This document shows, one piece after another, positions 1 through 11,949 of a stretch of 64,000 nucleotides of DNA. The notes under the pieces are model-generated. The model did not search any database and had not been told where the DNA came from. It was given only the letters and a program-made list of their open reading frames with translations. The position numbers and the translations under genes were made by a program. The DNA is from Zeus faber. Its lineage: Eukaryota; Chordata; Actinopteri; Zeiformes; Zeidae. The stretch is taken from NCBI GenBank assembly GCA_960531495.1, contig OY482866.1, positions 5,233,918 through 5,297,917 on the forward strand, read 5' to 3'. Numbering within the stretch: position 1 is the stretch's first letter; the number at the start of each line of letters is the position of its first letter.

Positions 1-800
1 GTGACTGCCCTGCGTCGCAAGCCCAGAACGAATGTCGCCATTTCTCACCGAGGGAGGCTGGGAATGCAGCTCGAGCAGCGGCAACTGCGTCGCCCAAAAA
101 AGTGGTCTAAAGCCAAGCGGAGGGCGACGGGGAGAGCGGGGAACGCACACACCGCCGCTTTAATATTAACCCGGAGCAAGTTCACTCTGTGGAATTTAGA
201 AAATCAGAAATAAGACGGTCGACACCCCCCGCACTGGACTTGCAAGCAACTCCGAACGACTTATTCGCCAGTCAACGGGAAACAGGCAGCTCTTGGAGCG
301 CGGTCTTTTCCCAAATTATTCCGCGGTCCAATTTTCTCCTCTACATAACCTGCCTATAATATATGATATATGGTGTGCACGTGGATGCCTTGTTTATTCC
401 CTAGACAGGTGACGCCACCTTACCTGGCGAGGATGAGCGGGGAGCGACAGCGCGACGCGGACCGCTTACAGGGGCGGCTCCGCCCGCGTCACGCCGGCCG
501 CGCCGGAGCCAAACACAACTCGACTTCTCCCGTGGATCGCCTGGACTCGACAGAGTCAAGTGTCACTTGGCCGGGGGAAGGCCGTCCTCAGACCCTTCGC
601 CGGCCGCCACTTTACACGAGCTGCCGCCGCACCACTGCACGTGGGAATGCCGTTGTTATTGACGGAGCAGACGAGCGAACGACTGTGACGCGACACGGGG
701 CGTTGCATGCAGATATTAAAACTACCGACATTACAGCTGAAGAGTCAGCTGCCGTCTGGGCACCTACGGCATAAAAGGTGAAAATGCAAAACCATCTTGA
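1..800. other. CpG-dense stretch, possible promoter of a gene outside the window
   Basis: The first 800 bases are richer in G+C and in CpG than the AT-rich DNA that follows, as is usual around vertebrate promoters. I see no family-recognisable exon here. The open frames at 1-213 and 370-774 have no homology I recognise and look like chance frames in GC-rich DNA. It may be the CpG island of a gene to the left. Confidence 0.35.
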
Positions 801-1610
801 AGTGATCCTTTCCAATTTACGATATACAGTCTAAAATGGACAAATACATTTTGATTGGCCCAGGGTCCACCAGTTGAAAGCCTGGTATTCGGTCTAAGCC
901 CCGTTTCTTCTCTCTCTTTTTTTTTTTTAAATCACTGTATTCATTTCAGTATTGTAAACTTGTATTTGTTTTATCTATGTTTTGTTTTTTTCCATATGTA
1001 GTCCTGGGCCATGGGGGGGGGGGGGATTTAATTGTAAGGACAACACAAGACAACGTGCAACCAACTGTAATGGCAATCCATTGATAGTAAATAACTAATT
1101 TCACATGGTTTCCCATCTGGGCCGATGCTGGCATGCACTTCCAGCCCTGCTGTGAAGTGAGACCAACAGATTGGACATGGCTCCCTCTAGGGAAACAACG
1201 CACTCTGCCAGTCTTGCCCCGTTACAGTGTTTTGACAACGGCTGAATACAATCGCTTTCCACGGTTCAGTAAAAGCCATTTTATCCCATCTCTGGCGTCA
1301 ATTTGCAGGCTTTCAAAATAGCAGCAGTTCAGATGAAGTATAAAACTTGAATTGCACTGGCAATGAGCCAGGTTTCTATGAGGACGAGAAGTACAGGAGT
1401 GGTTTGGCCGGACAAAACCCGAACACAGTCCAGTTTGGCTCATGCATGCCGAGTGGAGCGACACGATTCACATACAGCAGTAATGTTCCACATGTACTGT
1501 GATTATAAACACCATTAAAAAAAAAAAAAAGAGAGACACATACGCTCATACACAATATAGACTTGTTTTCTTGTTTCTAGACCGAGCATGTGAGGCTGGC
1601 TGCTTCCTGG
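801..1610. other. 3' flank of the nup155 relic, no gene seen
   Basis: AT-rich non-coding DNA downstream of the last nup155-like exon (minus strand), with a short poly(G) run near 1,013-1,025. It may be former 3' untranslated sequence. No other exon is recognisable. Confidence 0.4.
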
Positions 1611-4033
1611 TCAGGGAAGGTTCTGCAGCTTGGCCTGCAGGGCCTTGACGTTGCCGGTGATTTGTTGCAGGGCAGCGTTTGGGCTCAGGGACTGCAGCTC
1701 CGCCAGGTAGCCACAGATGTTATCCGGACGCACGTTGGTAAAGCTTTGCCTGGAATACAGCGAAAGTAGGACATTAAAGTTGTTGAAGACATTTGAACTA
1801 AAAACTTAAACTCCGGCAAATGCAATTTTAAAACAAAACCTTTTCTAATAAGACTTCCCAGATTGTCAACTTTTTCCATTGATTAATCATATTAGTAGCA
1901 AACCTATAAAGTTCACTATATTGCCAGAACAGGGGACATATTTCTCTGTCAATACAAATGGTAATAGTTATAATAGACTACACAGAAAAACAGATAGGGG
2001 TGGTTTCATACACAATGTTTTATCAAAATCAGGGCTAAGATGATACTACTTAAATAAATCCAGAATTTAAAAATTCCTTTCTGAGACTTTGCTTAATTTA
2101 AGATTAATTAGTTCTAGACTAGGACATTCTAGACTACGGTAATGAAGGACTAGTCAGCTCCATATCGTTGGCACCAAGATTATTCTTAAGAAAAGTCAGA
2201 AAAAAAGGCAGTATATAAAATAAAATTCACCAAATCAACCCCAATCTTACACCCCTAATACATACTGTGTATTGCATTACACCAGAAGTCATTACCTGTC
2301 GTAGGAGGGTACCCTACTTGGGTCATGAACGTATCTAGACAGAAGTACATGGATACACTCGACCAGGTGAAGAGGTCTCTTCAGACGCTGCCAGCACGGA
2401 TCCTACAAATACATAAAAACCTTCAACACTTTCATCGTTCCACTAGGAATCCCTCCCCCCAAGACTCCGAAGATATAATCTGACGGTTGTACCCGTGTTT
2501 TGAAGAGTTGGTCATAAACGTCCAGGAGACGAGGCAACTGCACTCCCATCTCCTGGATGGTGGCGGTGACGAAACCCACGGCCCAGTGCAGTCGACACAC
2601 CTCCTGCTCCAACTGCGTGACGAGAAACTCTGGCAGCACGGGGCCAAGAGGACAATGTCGGGACGGGAGCGAATTCGAAAAATAATTGTATGTATTCCTA
2701 CTTTAATTGCAAGAAGCTTACCGAGAGGAAAGTACGCCGGAGTCCGGGCATAAATTTTCCCCAGTGACACCAGTTTTAAATTGAGAGCCCTCATTCCGTC
2801 TTCTGGACTCATCGCTGCACTGTCACCCAGCTCTGCAACAAAGGGTTTGACCGAGCCTTAAGTGATACGCCTACAGCCGAGCAGAGGGATAGAATTTGCC
2901 GTTGAAGCAAATTGGCTGCACCTTTCTCGATGATATTGTGCCACAGCGACTTGACCAGGACTGGGTCCGAATGGGAGGAACATCGAATGATGGAGAGCTT
3001 GCACTCAGAAAGCTTAAAACTTCTCGGCGTAAAATACATAGAGCTAGACAAAACAGAAAAAATATCCCTTTCAATTTGTGTTCAGGAACCAAGAGATGAA
3101 AGCACATGAGGTGTTTCCAAGCCATTTCACCTTGGTGATGTCGATGAGTTCAGAGTCCAAACTGGAAATTGCATTCTTTGCCAAGGGATGCGTCGAGTAC
3201 TGTCTGGCCAAGGTCTCTTGGATCTGAACCTGGATATGCACCACCTTTGAATCGGACGGAGAACAGATGCGATGCTACTTCCAAATTAAGTGATTTCCTG
3301 TTCGCCTTCACTTGAGTGTTTAGCGATCGCTGCCCACCTCCATCTTCTCTTCCAGGGAGATAGAGACAGGATGGCCCTGGAAATGTACTCCAGACGCTGC
3401 TTCAGAGAGATCTCATTACTGCAAGAGTCACAGACGCAAAAACAAAAAAATATTCTTATGTAGATGAAAATTAAACAAAAGTGTCAAAAGCAAGATTACC
3501 GGGCACGCCTTCTTTTTAGCTGGAAGCAGTGTACAAGTGCTGAAGCTAACTCATGGCTGGTGCAGGCAAATCAATATTCAATATGGCAAAAGACAACCGC
3601 TACAAACCTTGTTAATGGCCGATACAGCCAACGTACAAATGCTGATATCTTCTTCTGGTTTCTAAAATTAAATCCAATCAACATGCCGCGTGTGCTCCAA
3701 CCTGCACATCTCGGGCCGCTTTGCCAAAGTTGAGACTCTTCCCATAGTAGCGCCACAGCAGGTCTACGTTGCGCACCTTGCTCTGGTCCAGCTTGTTCAT
3801 GTGCATCAGGTGATCCTCCAGGTACGGAGAGTTGACCTGCCGAACCACATCAGCCACGAGGCTCGGTCAGAGGGATTCGATGGACGCGTTACAGGATAGT
3901 GAAAATAAAAAAAGGTTCAAGCAAAATACTCTCACTCTAACTTTTTTGTTTCTTCCCCCATTCGGGAGCCGTAGCGGAGCAGTCATCTGTGCTGGTCTAA
4001 GTTTGTTTTCAGGAGAGCTGATTTAGTGAGATA

Positions 4034-4300
4034 CTTGGGCGATCGTGCAAAGTTCCAACCGGCGATCGTGCGCAAAGAACAGAATATAATGCGACAAATG
4101 CTGTCTCCCCGTTACAGAAGTGCAGGATTTATTATTTACAAGTAAAGGGTTTACACAAAAACATCCAGTTTTTACTTAATTAAGTCCCGTATTGGAACGG
4201 GTCGGCCCCCGTAACCCAGTTGTGTTTAAAATTTGGTTCATACAAGTAGGAAACAAACGAAAAGAAATAGATCTCTCCAGCACCACCCCAAACGTTGTGA
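4034..4300. mobile_element. Truncated copy of a non-autonomous DNA transposon
   Basis: The segment starts with CTTGGGCGAT and shares long matching stretches, including GAAGTGCAGGATTTATTA and TTACACAAAAACATC, with the element at 32,922-34,084 in pik3c3. Only the left part is present. It lies in the gap where the central nup155 exons are missing, so it may be linked to that deletion. No transposase is visible. Confidence 0.65.
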
Positions 4301-5565
4301 CCCAATGTTTTGACATTGGAATTAATGCGTGCGCGTGTGTGTTACCAATTCAAATCCGTACCTTGTACAGTTTAAAAAAAAAACCTCAATCTCTTCACCT
4401 TCTCCTCCGGCACAGTGCACCAGCAGGTGGCGCAGCTGATCTACGGGCCGTAGCTTCTGAAAGATGTGACTGCCCTGTGAGAGATTTAAAGAAGTTAGTC
4501 GACAAATGAAGTTGATTTACTATATATGTATTAAAACATAAGGGCCAGAGTGTAGGCAACTTTTTACCTTTGCAGAAAGAACAACAAATTTCTGCTGAGG
4601 GATATTGTGTTGCTGGACGACGACGGGGGAATCAGTGACGGGGACCTGGTCCATGTTTAAGGGGGTTGAGACCTTTGTTGGCCTGTCCTTGTTGATGGCA
4701 CAGAGAGCCCACGAGTGTCCGTCGATTTTAGACATCATCTGCAGTGCAACAGAAGGTCATGATTACATTGAGTTGCTGTTTTTCCTAAATGTGATATTGG
4801 ATTTCTTTCTGTGCCCGTGTCACCTGGGCCTCCATCAGGGGTTGCCTGAAGGGGAAAGAACCAGGGCTGATGCTCCACAGAATGTCACTGTCCTGCGTTT
4901 CAGATGTAGCCAGTCGCAGAACTCCTGCCGTGACAAAAAATGCTGGTTTACACACTTAATTTTCCTCTGGGCTTAAGACTAAGAGTCAGAGGTTTTAGTC
5001 AGTGCTTTTATTTTTTGTCCCTGCTGAATAAATTCAAATGCTCCCATTCACGCAGAGCTTAAAAGGAAGGGAAATCCAGGGAACACACCGGTGTCAAATT
5101 TAGTTCTAGCCTGTTTACTAGTGAGCACACAACATTTTATATTACCCTTGACCATTTTCATGATGATAGTTCACATTTCTAGATTTTTTTTATATTGCCT
5201 CTATTAAATCCATTTGAATATTTAAAAATGAAGTAACTTTGGGACAAGGAGATTATTTCAAGGTAGTTTCTAAAAATGTGAGCTATCAGGAAAATGGTCA
5301 GGATTAACCCCTAACGGGAGCAGCCGAAAGAAGAAGTTCTGTGCTGACTAGTTGAATGGGCTAAAATTCAATTTGATGCCGGATTGTTCTTTGAATGTTT
5401 TCCTCGTCAAAAAAAAGTGCTTGGTGTGTCCTACCTGCTTCAGTGACAGCCAGTAGGTGGCAGTCCGTGGACTCTGACCTGTCAATCACCAACATCTGGA
5501 CAAAGGGTTTAAAGACCCAACGATCGACTGTCCTGAAAACAGAGATTGTAAGCAGTGAACATCAG

Positions 5566-5776
5566 GACTAGGTATTGTCTAAAAAATGACGATACCAGTA
5601 CCATGACTAGTACCTTTATTTTATAGATTTTTTTTGCTACTATATCCATGCTAACTACTGTATACCCAATTCAGGTATCGTTGGGCCGGAGAAGTTTCGA
5701 TACGACTAAGTATTATTAGGGCTATGTCAGCCAGTACCTTAAAAGGTATTGAGTACCAATCCCCAGCCCTAGTGAA
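5566..5776. mobile_element. MITE-like element with short terminal inverted repeats
   Basis: The left end (ACTAGGTATTG) and the right end, read in reverse (CTAGGGCTGGGGATTG), are imperfect inverted repeats around about 200 bp of AT-rich DNA. Ends of this kind (TAGGGCTGGG) are common in teleost hAT-type MITEs. It sits in an intron of the nup155 relic. Family assignment is inference. Confidence 0.45.
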
Positions 5777-7620
5777 CATTCCATAGAAGAACCCATATGC
5801 GGATGCGTACAAAGAGAAAAAGGCCCCGTCAGTCTTTCAAGATTGCTTAACAAAAACTCTGACATACTTTGCAATTTTTCCAGCAATAGCCGTAATGTCA
5901 CTCTCACAAAGTGATGCCACGCAGCCCATGCCTTGCCCGTCTGCACCCAGGTCGTACACCTAGAATAAGTAAAAAAATGCACAAATCCATTGTTAGGTTG
6001 AGCCATAGATTCTCAAAGCTCCCGGTCAGAAGACTGAAAGTGAAACACTCTGCGTTTCCCACCTGAATGACCCCTCTCTCGGAGCGTGTGAACGGGGAGT
6101 TGCGGGAGTTGTCGACAGCAATCTGCACAACCGGGTCTGTGATGCAAACAGAATATTATTCGATATTGATCGTTTACATGAGCGGAGAGCTTCCCTTACT
6201 TACTCCGTCGCTTACTACCTTGAGTCCATTTCCTCACCGTCTTCGGCGAACGAAAGCTGGTGCACGGCTGGAACGAGGAAGAACAGCTTGCTTTTGGAGA
6301 GGTTGACCTTCCTGCAGCGCTGACCGAACCAACCCGCCTCCGCCTGGTACACCACCTCATACAGGCTGCCGTCACTGCCTCCCATGAAGATGCGAAGATG
6401 GAACTGACCTGCTTGGCCATTAGGGAAACTGAGCCCGAGCATCACAACCTCCACAGTCGTAGCAAGCACTAACAGGTAATGGATCTGTGGATGTAAAGTC
6501 CCTGAAGAAGGAGAATAAATGTAATTACTCGTCTCCAACAAAAGAGAAATCTGTTAAAATATTGAGCGTTTACACTTGCCTGGTTTTGGCTTTACCAGAC
6601 CGACTGAAACGATTGTTTCAATGAGACCATCAAAATATGCCACATCGCCCCTTGAAAGACAAAACAAAAAGCATTGCGTTAATTGTGGTTTTGGTGGCCT
6701 GATGCTTTGGCCAAGTCCATACAATATATATATACATACCCATCTTCATAATTCCACATGAAGATGTCATTGTCAATTGTGAGCCAAGCTCTACCTATTT
6801 CAGTAAAGACTCCCATAATACAATATCATTGCAAAACAGATAAGGAAATTTGAACTGAATCTTTCCGATTTCTCACTTGGCAACGTTTGACCGTTGACAC
6901 ACAATGTCCATGACAAGTATGCTATATCCGGCTTAAGGCATCCAAATAGGCCAATCTAGGCCCCACTTAATTCTAGTCTTAGCTCCACTCCAAACTGACA
7001 AAGGATACGAGTGAATTGCTCTACGAGTTCCGGGGGAAGAGGGACTCTGTGAACTGGACTAATTTCTAGAATGTTTCGGGGCATCCAGTAAGCCAGGTGT
7101 TTGGAGGGGGTAGTCCATATCTGACATACCAGACACGCACGGCACATCTGCAATTGAAGGAAAAAGCGGATACAACCTCAGACAACTTCTAAGTCAATAC
7201 AGCTTTGGATCATAAAACAAATGTGTTTTTCTTTTCTACCACTTACTGTGCGAGTGAACGCCCCATAGCTCAGACAAATCTGGCAAACTGCGGTCCTCTC
7301 GTAGGTGGCGATCAATAATCCAGCCACAGCTCTCCAGTCCCTCGGCAGAGACACCGGTGGTGCCGCTAAATCCAGCGCTGGTCGACACGGCTTTGTGGTG
7401 CCGAAATTAGAGCTGTCACAATTGTGACATAATCAACTGGTCGTCATTATTTGTAGATTGTCATCTACAATCAAGTTTCAATCCAAATTCAAGGCCATTT
7501 AAGGCCTTTAAATTAGAAATGCTGCAGAAAACAACATGTGAATTAGTCGTGTTTACATCAGTGGGGTTTAAGCAAACTGACTGTCTACTCGAATTGTTAT
7601 GTTCTAATGCTCAATGTCAA

Positions 7621-7738
7621 TAGATAGAATGGATGGGCGATAGATAGATAGACAGACAGATAGATAGACAGATAGATAGATAGACAGACAGATAGATAGA
7701 CAGACAGATAGATAGACAGATAGATAGATAGATAGATA
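7621..7738. repeat. (GATA)/(GACA) tetranucleotide microsatellite
   Basis: Interspersed GATA and GACA units, about 118 bp, just upstream of the nup155 relic. GATA/GACA repeats are ordinary fish microsatellites. Confidence 0.9.
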
Positions 7739-8142
7739 TCATCTGGGATTTTGACAATCATAATATTGTGGTCTAGTTAAACTGTCATGTTTGGGGTAAC
7801 TTACAGTAAAGTCGGGCAGTTTCCTGAACTTCATATGCTGTTCTAGCTGCTCTGATCAACGCCTCTACCTGCATGGTCACAATATCCACATTACTAATAA
7901 TTATTTCTGATATTTATTGTTATTTATTGTGTATACCCATTTTCATCCTCTCGTCGAATTGTATGATGTATTAGTCAAAAACTGTTGTGATTTTGACAAT
8001 ATCGCCCAGTAGTATCCAGCCCTTGCGGCAAAGATACACATGTACGCTTAAGGGTGTGCAGTTGCTCGAGGACGAACCCTCAAATCAACACGTTTCTCCC
8101 AAAAAGTTAATAACGAGTTGAAAATTAGTAAAAAAAATAACA

Positions 8143-8178
8143 TGTAACGGGCTCATGTAATAACATGAGCCCGTTACA
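8143..8178. repeat. Perfect 16-bp inverted repeat with 4-bp loop
   Basis: Left arm TGTAACGGGCTCATGT (8,143-8,158), spacer AATA, right arm ACATGAGCCCGTTACA (8,163-8,178), with no mismatch. It could be a residue of a transposon terminal structure or a chance hairpin. It adjoins no gene. Confidence 0.9.
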
Positions 8179-8199
8179 ATGCTAGCTGGCCAAGCCAAC

Positions 8200-8440
8200 A
8201 CGGGACCACGTCAAGTTTTATTCATTGATTTATTTGGGGATGTGCGGCCATTCTTTGCCAAACACGAAGGAGGGCGCTCTTTGAATCTTTCCACGAGCGC
8301 AGGTCCGTCCGGGTCAAATTTGACCCCAACGGTGCAGGGGTTGAAACGGGCCGACCCGCGCTGTCCGGTGTCCGCTGGTTTCCCATACACACCCACAGCA
8401 GCGCAGCAATTTCAACAAATATTGGAACCAAAATGATAAT
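8200..8440. repeat. GC-rich insert containing a 16-bp palindrome
   Basis: A GC-rich segment in AT-rich surroundings holds the palindrome GGGTCAAATTTGACCC at 8,311-8,326. GGTCAAATTTGACC motifs occur in piggyBac-type MITEs, so this may be a mobile-element remnant. I found no paired terminal repeats or transposase. Confidence 0.35.
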
Positions 8441-9239
8441 TAATGGGAAACACAGGTGCTCCCCTACATCAAGAAACTCCTGAAAACTTACGGGATTTAC
8501 CTAATTCGCATTGGAATATCTCCCAAATGCGCATAAATGAGACAGATGCTGCATTTAAATTAAAATGTTTATTCTAATTGTTAGGAACGAACTTGTTAAG
8601 GAATCAAAATTAAGGCAAAAATTGCAACTGATAAATACTGCCCTGCCTGAGATACACCGGCCCTTTTTATTTTCATCATTCCCCCTTTTCCCCTCTAATG
8701 CACTGACTAATAACACCACAACGCTGCACTATATTAATATATTGTAGCTCTTATAAACACGTCTCAGTAACTTCTTGGTATTTTCAGCAGCTGGCTCCTC
8801 CTGTCGCATCAGCCTTCCGTCTTAGCAGCAGCAGCCGCAGCTCTTCCCCCGGCCCGGCAGAGAGCATTCCTATACTCCTGTGCCATTTCACCCATGTCAC
8901 CTGTCCATAACCTCGAAGACTCTGTTTTAGCTGTGACTGTCGCACTCCGCCCTCTCAGATCCCACAAAGGTACAAGTATCGGTCCCTTTCAGCACATGCA
9001 AACATGTACACCACAACGCCCAGCATGGGATTGATCTGTGATTGTGGCGTTTTGTATATATATATATATATTGTTTGGATTATTGCTGTTACCAATAAGC
9101 ACGTGCCACTGCCACGTGGAGTACAACGTTTTCGGAAAGCGAAGAAAGGAGAGCAGCCTGCGTGATCTGGTTGCAAATACTGCTACTATATTATAATACT
9201 ATAATACTAGGCACTTAAGCACCAACACCACCACCATCA

Positions 9240-9445
9240 ATACTCTTACCAGGGCCATCGCCAGTCGTTGCCTTGTGCCCTGTGAAGATGAACCCGTGAA
9301 CTGATGGACACCGGAGACATTTTCTTTACCTTGTTGGGTTTAGTTTTATTACTTTCACTAAAAATAATTGTTATCCTCGATTGTACTTTGGGATTGTTAA
9401 TTGGCGTCATTGTTCCTTCGGGATCAATAAAGTATCGATCATCAT
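9240..9445 (+). repeat. LINE 3' tail (Rex/RTE-like)
   Basis: The segment ends in CGGGATCAATAAAGTATCGA, the type of tail (GATCAATAAAGTATCTATC) carried by many fish non-LTR retrotransposons. No reverse-transcriptase frame is present, so only a 3' fragment remains. Confidence 0.5.
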
Positions 9446-9889
9446 ATTATTTTGCTCACTACTACTGTTGTACTACATGTTATGATACTGCAGTATACTA
9501 CATACTTATTGGAGTTTTGGAGCCGAAATTTGGCCCAAGAGGTTTCTTTTGGGAAAACAGAGGGTCGCGCTTACCACCCCGCCCCCCGAAAAAAATTAAA
9601 AATAAAATATAAATAAGCCGCAGCGGCCGCGATTTTGCACGGGCATATACAGTATAAATTATACATAGTAAGGTGGGGGCTCAGAGGGGAGCACAAAGGT
9701 GGGGGCCAGCGGGGCTGTGAGACTATACTATTTCCTAATTTCCCCAATTCTTACCCAATTTGGACAAATGATTAATTGAACTGTTCATCTACTTCTTAGC
9801 TGCATACTTACACTAATGAAATAATGACAATTTTAACAACAATTTACGCTTATTATTTTATAATAACATGGTTATAATAATAATGTATA

Positions 9890-10030
9890 TACATTTATTC
9901 ATTTAGATAGATGGATACTTTATTTATCCCCATCTCTGGGAAAATGCAGTGTTACAGCAGCTTACATCAAAACCATAGGCAATAATAATAATAAAGTCAT
10001 GAGTTAAAAAAAAAAAAAAAAAAAAAAAAG
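9890..10030 (-). repeat. LINE-tail-like fragment with poly(A)
   Basis: GGATACTTTATTTATCCCC (about 9,910-9,930) is the complement of the AATAAAGTATC-type LINE tail, followed by TGTTACAGCAGCTTACA, a combination common in teleost LINE-derived repeats. An A run follows at 10,006-10,029. Confidence 0.45.
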
Positions 10031-10233
10031 GCAATATGCAGTATACTTGTAAGGTTTTGAAGGTGGTGAACCCTTACAAACAGAATGAAACCCGGCAGGA
10101 TTGAGGTGTAAAGTGTGTTGGAGAAATGAGCAGCATCGCTTAAGCGGGGCCTTTTTTTTTTTACAGAGCTCAGGTTTTTTTTGTAGCAGGCCGGTGGACA
10201 ACAAAAGCAGTGCTGCAGGTGCAGCAGCAGTGA

Positions 10234-10234
<1 letters not shown>

Positions 10235-10276
<42 letters not shown>

Positions 10277-10310
10277 CAGGCAAGCACGCACGCACATACA
10301 CACACACACT
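10235..10310. repeat. (CA)n microsatellite
   Basis: Mostly pure CA repeat, then CGCA/CACG variants. No gene overlaps it. Frames through it encode only Thr-His repeats. Confidence 0.9.
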
Positions 10311-10973
10311 TGCTTTCCCACCTGGCTATGCCCATGATCTCTACCAACACCATTATACAGTGAAGGGCACCTGGACACCCACACATAACGTTAGGAAAAT
10401 ATATTCACAATCTAGTATTTGCATATACACAATAAGCATGACTATAGCCTAACACAGATTAAATAAAATGCATAGTAAACTGAAGAAATAACAAACAAAC
10501 CCCACGCCCCTCTCCTCCTCGTGGCAGCATTCTCATGGGCGCGCTCCATGGAAACCTCGAAGAGAGTGTGATGAGTAGGGGGTTCCCCAAAAATAAAAGC
10601 ACAACCTGACAGCAATGAACCACCGGAATTACTCTGTTTTGTCCACTACAGCCCACGCCGTGCATGTGTGTGTTGTTTCTTTCACCTGGGTGAGGGGGAG
10701 GCTCTCCAGCTCCCTCACAATACCCAAATAATTAACTAACAAACAGAAGAAATGGCAATATACGATACACCTCAACTTAAGTAAAGCATTTGTTTTAAAT
10801 AAAGTGTGCGGGAAACCGCAGCATCATTACGCAACGTGTCCAATTTACAAATTCGGATTAAGACACCAATGCTAGGGTCCCAATTCTCATGCATGAGCAC
10901 TCATCTGCATAAAAAGGTACAGTGTGGGGCCTTATTATGGGCCACGCGAGACCATATCTGGATATGACAACTC

Positions 10974-11055
10974 CTTCAAGATTCAAGATTTTCATTCGTC
11001 ACATACACATACATACTTTCGTACATATATGCAGTGAAATGTAATGCAAACGCAC
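10974..11055 (+). repeat. Dispersed repeat, copy 1 of 3
   Basis: TTCAAGATTTTCATTCGTCA followed by a CATACACATACATACTTTC stretch and ATATATGCAGTGAAATGTAA. The same sequence recurs at 21,861-21,932 (same strand) and 51,036-51,110 (opposite strand). The pattern resembles a very common teleost repeat. No coding capacity. Confidence 0.7.
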
Positions 11056-11716
11056 CCGGTGATAGCACGCAATACGTCCTAGGGGAAAAAAAAGTCTTTC
11101 GAATAGACCGACTAACTGACTCCTAAAACGTAATACAGTAAGTTGAATACTTAGAATAGAATATATGAATAGAATCAAATAAAAATATATTGAATAAAAT
11201 AAAATACAATAAAAATCAAATGGAATAGATAGAGGGAATATGCCTATGTATATACAGATATGTGCATTAAAGTGGCATGTGAATGTGAATAGAGTGAGGT
11301 GGTGTTTGTGGGATAATGCAGCACAGTATACAGCAGTACGGCGCAGCCACACGGCATCACCTAACAACCCACGAACAAAAAGACAAACTTGACACTTACT
11401 TTTAACTTCTAATACATTAGTACATTTAATACCACGCATATTACTTCACGTAAATAGAAATGTACAGGCGGTATTTTCAGTGGAGTATCAGGTATTTGCA
11501 CTTTCTAAAGGCGTGAGCCTTTCAACACCCGTTACCGCTTGACGGCTGTGACGAGGCTCAAATGTCTCCATCCAGCGGAATATTGAGGAAGCGCTAAATT
11601 CAAATAAAACCCAACATAAAACACGACATCATCCCAAAAAAAAGAACACAAACATTTCTTAAGGGCAACCAGAATAATAATGAGGAATAAGGTTTCAGCC
11701 CTATGGTTTGAATCCC

Positions 11717-11753
<37 letters not shown>

Positions 11754-11949
11754 TCAATTCGAATAAACCAACTCATTATGGCCACCACTCGCCCCTCGGT
11801 TATAATAATAATAATTATCATTATTATCCAAGTGGTTGGATCGGGGGGACGCGTAATCCTTTTCAAACCAAAAAACATACCGATGTTATCAGGACAGCGA
11901 GGAACACGCGACATGGACGAGCAACAATCAAACGTTCGAGTCCAAAAAA

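Larger units (their letters stand above)
1611..7409 (-). pseudogene. nup155: nup155 relic (unprocessed pseudogene of nuclear pore protein Nup155)
   Basis: Nup155 is a large inner-ring scaffold protein of the nuclear pore. Minus-strand exon remnants in order: 7,247-7,409; 7,009-7,147; 6,740 to about 6,845; 6,580-6,650; 6,238-6,501; 6,063-6,136; 5,868-5,959; 5,435-5,532; 4,824-4,924; 4,568-4,738; 4,362-4,474; 3,702-3,861; 3,338-3,418; 3,131-3,244; 2,922-3,043; 2,722-2,832; 2,493-2,629; 2,296-2,402; 1,611-1,749. Conserved stretches include [42 protein letters not shown] and YEVVYQAEAGWF. Most splice sites survive, one as a GC donor (6,578-6,579), so this is a duplicated gene, not a retrocopy. 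It is broken: no ATG between an in-frame TAA (7,407-7,409) and the first conserved residues; frameshifts in the exons at 7,009-7,147, 4,362-4,474 (T run), 3,702-3,861, 3,338-3,418 and 2,922-3,043 (T run); the exon between 5,435 and 4,924 is absent; several hundred residues of the middle are missing between 4,362 and 3,861. An intact copy elsewhere is expected. Confidence 0.85.

Noticed and set aside
7621-7738. CRISPR-like array
   Set aside because: The repeats are GATA/GACA tetramers without unique spacers, in a vertebrate genome.
8143-8178. Bacterial-type intrinsic terminator
   Set aside because: The hairpin has no T tract after it and all gene structure here is eukaryotic.
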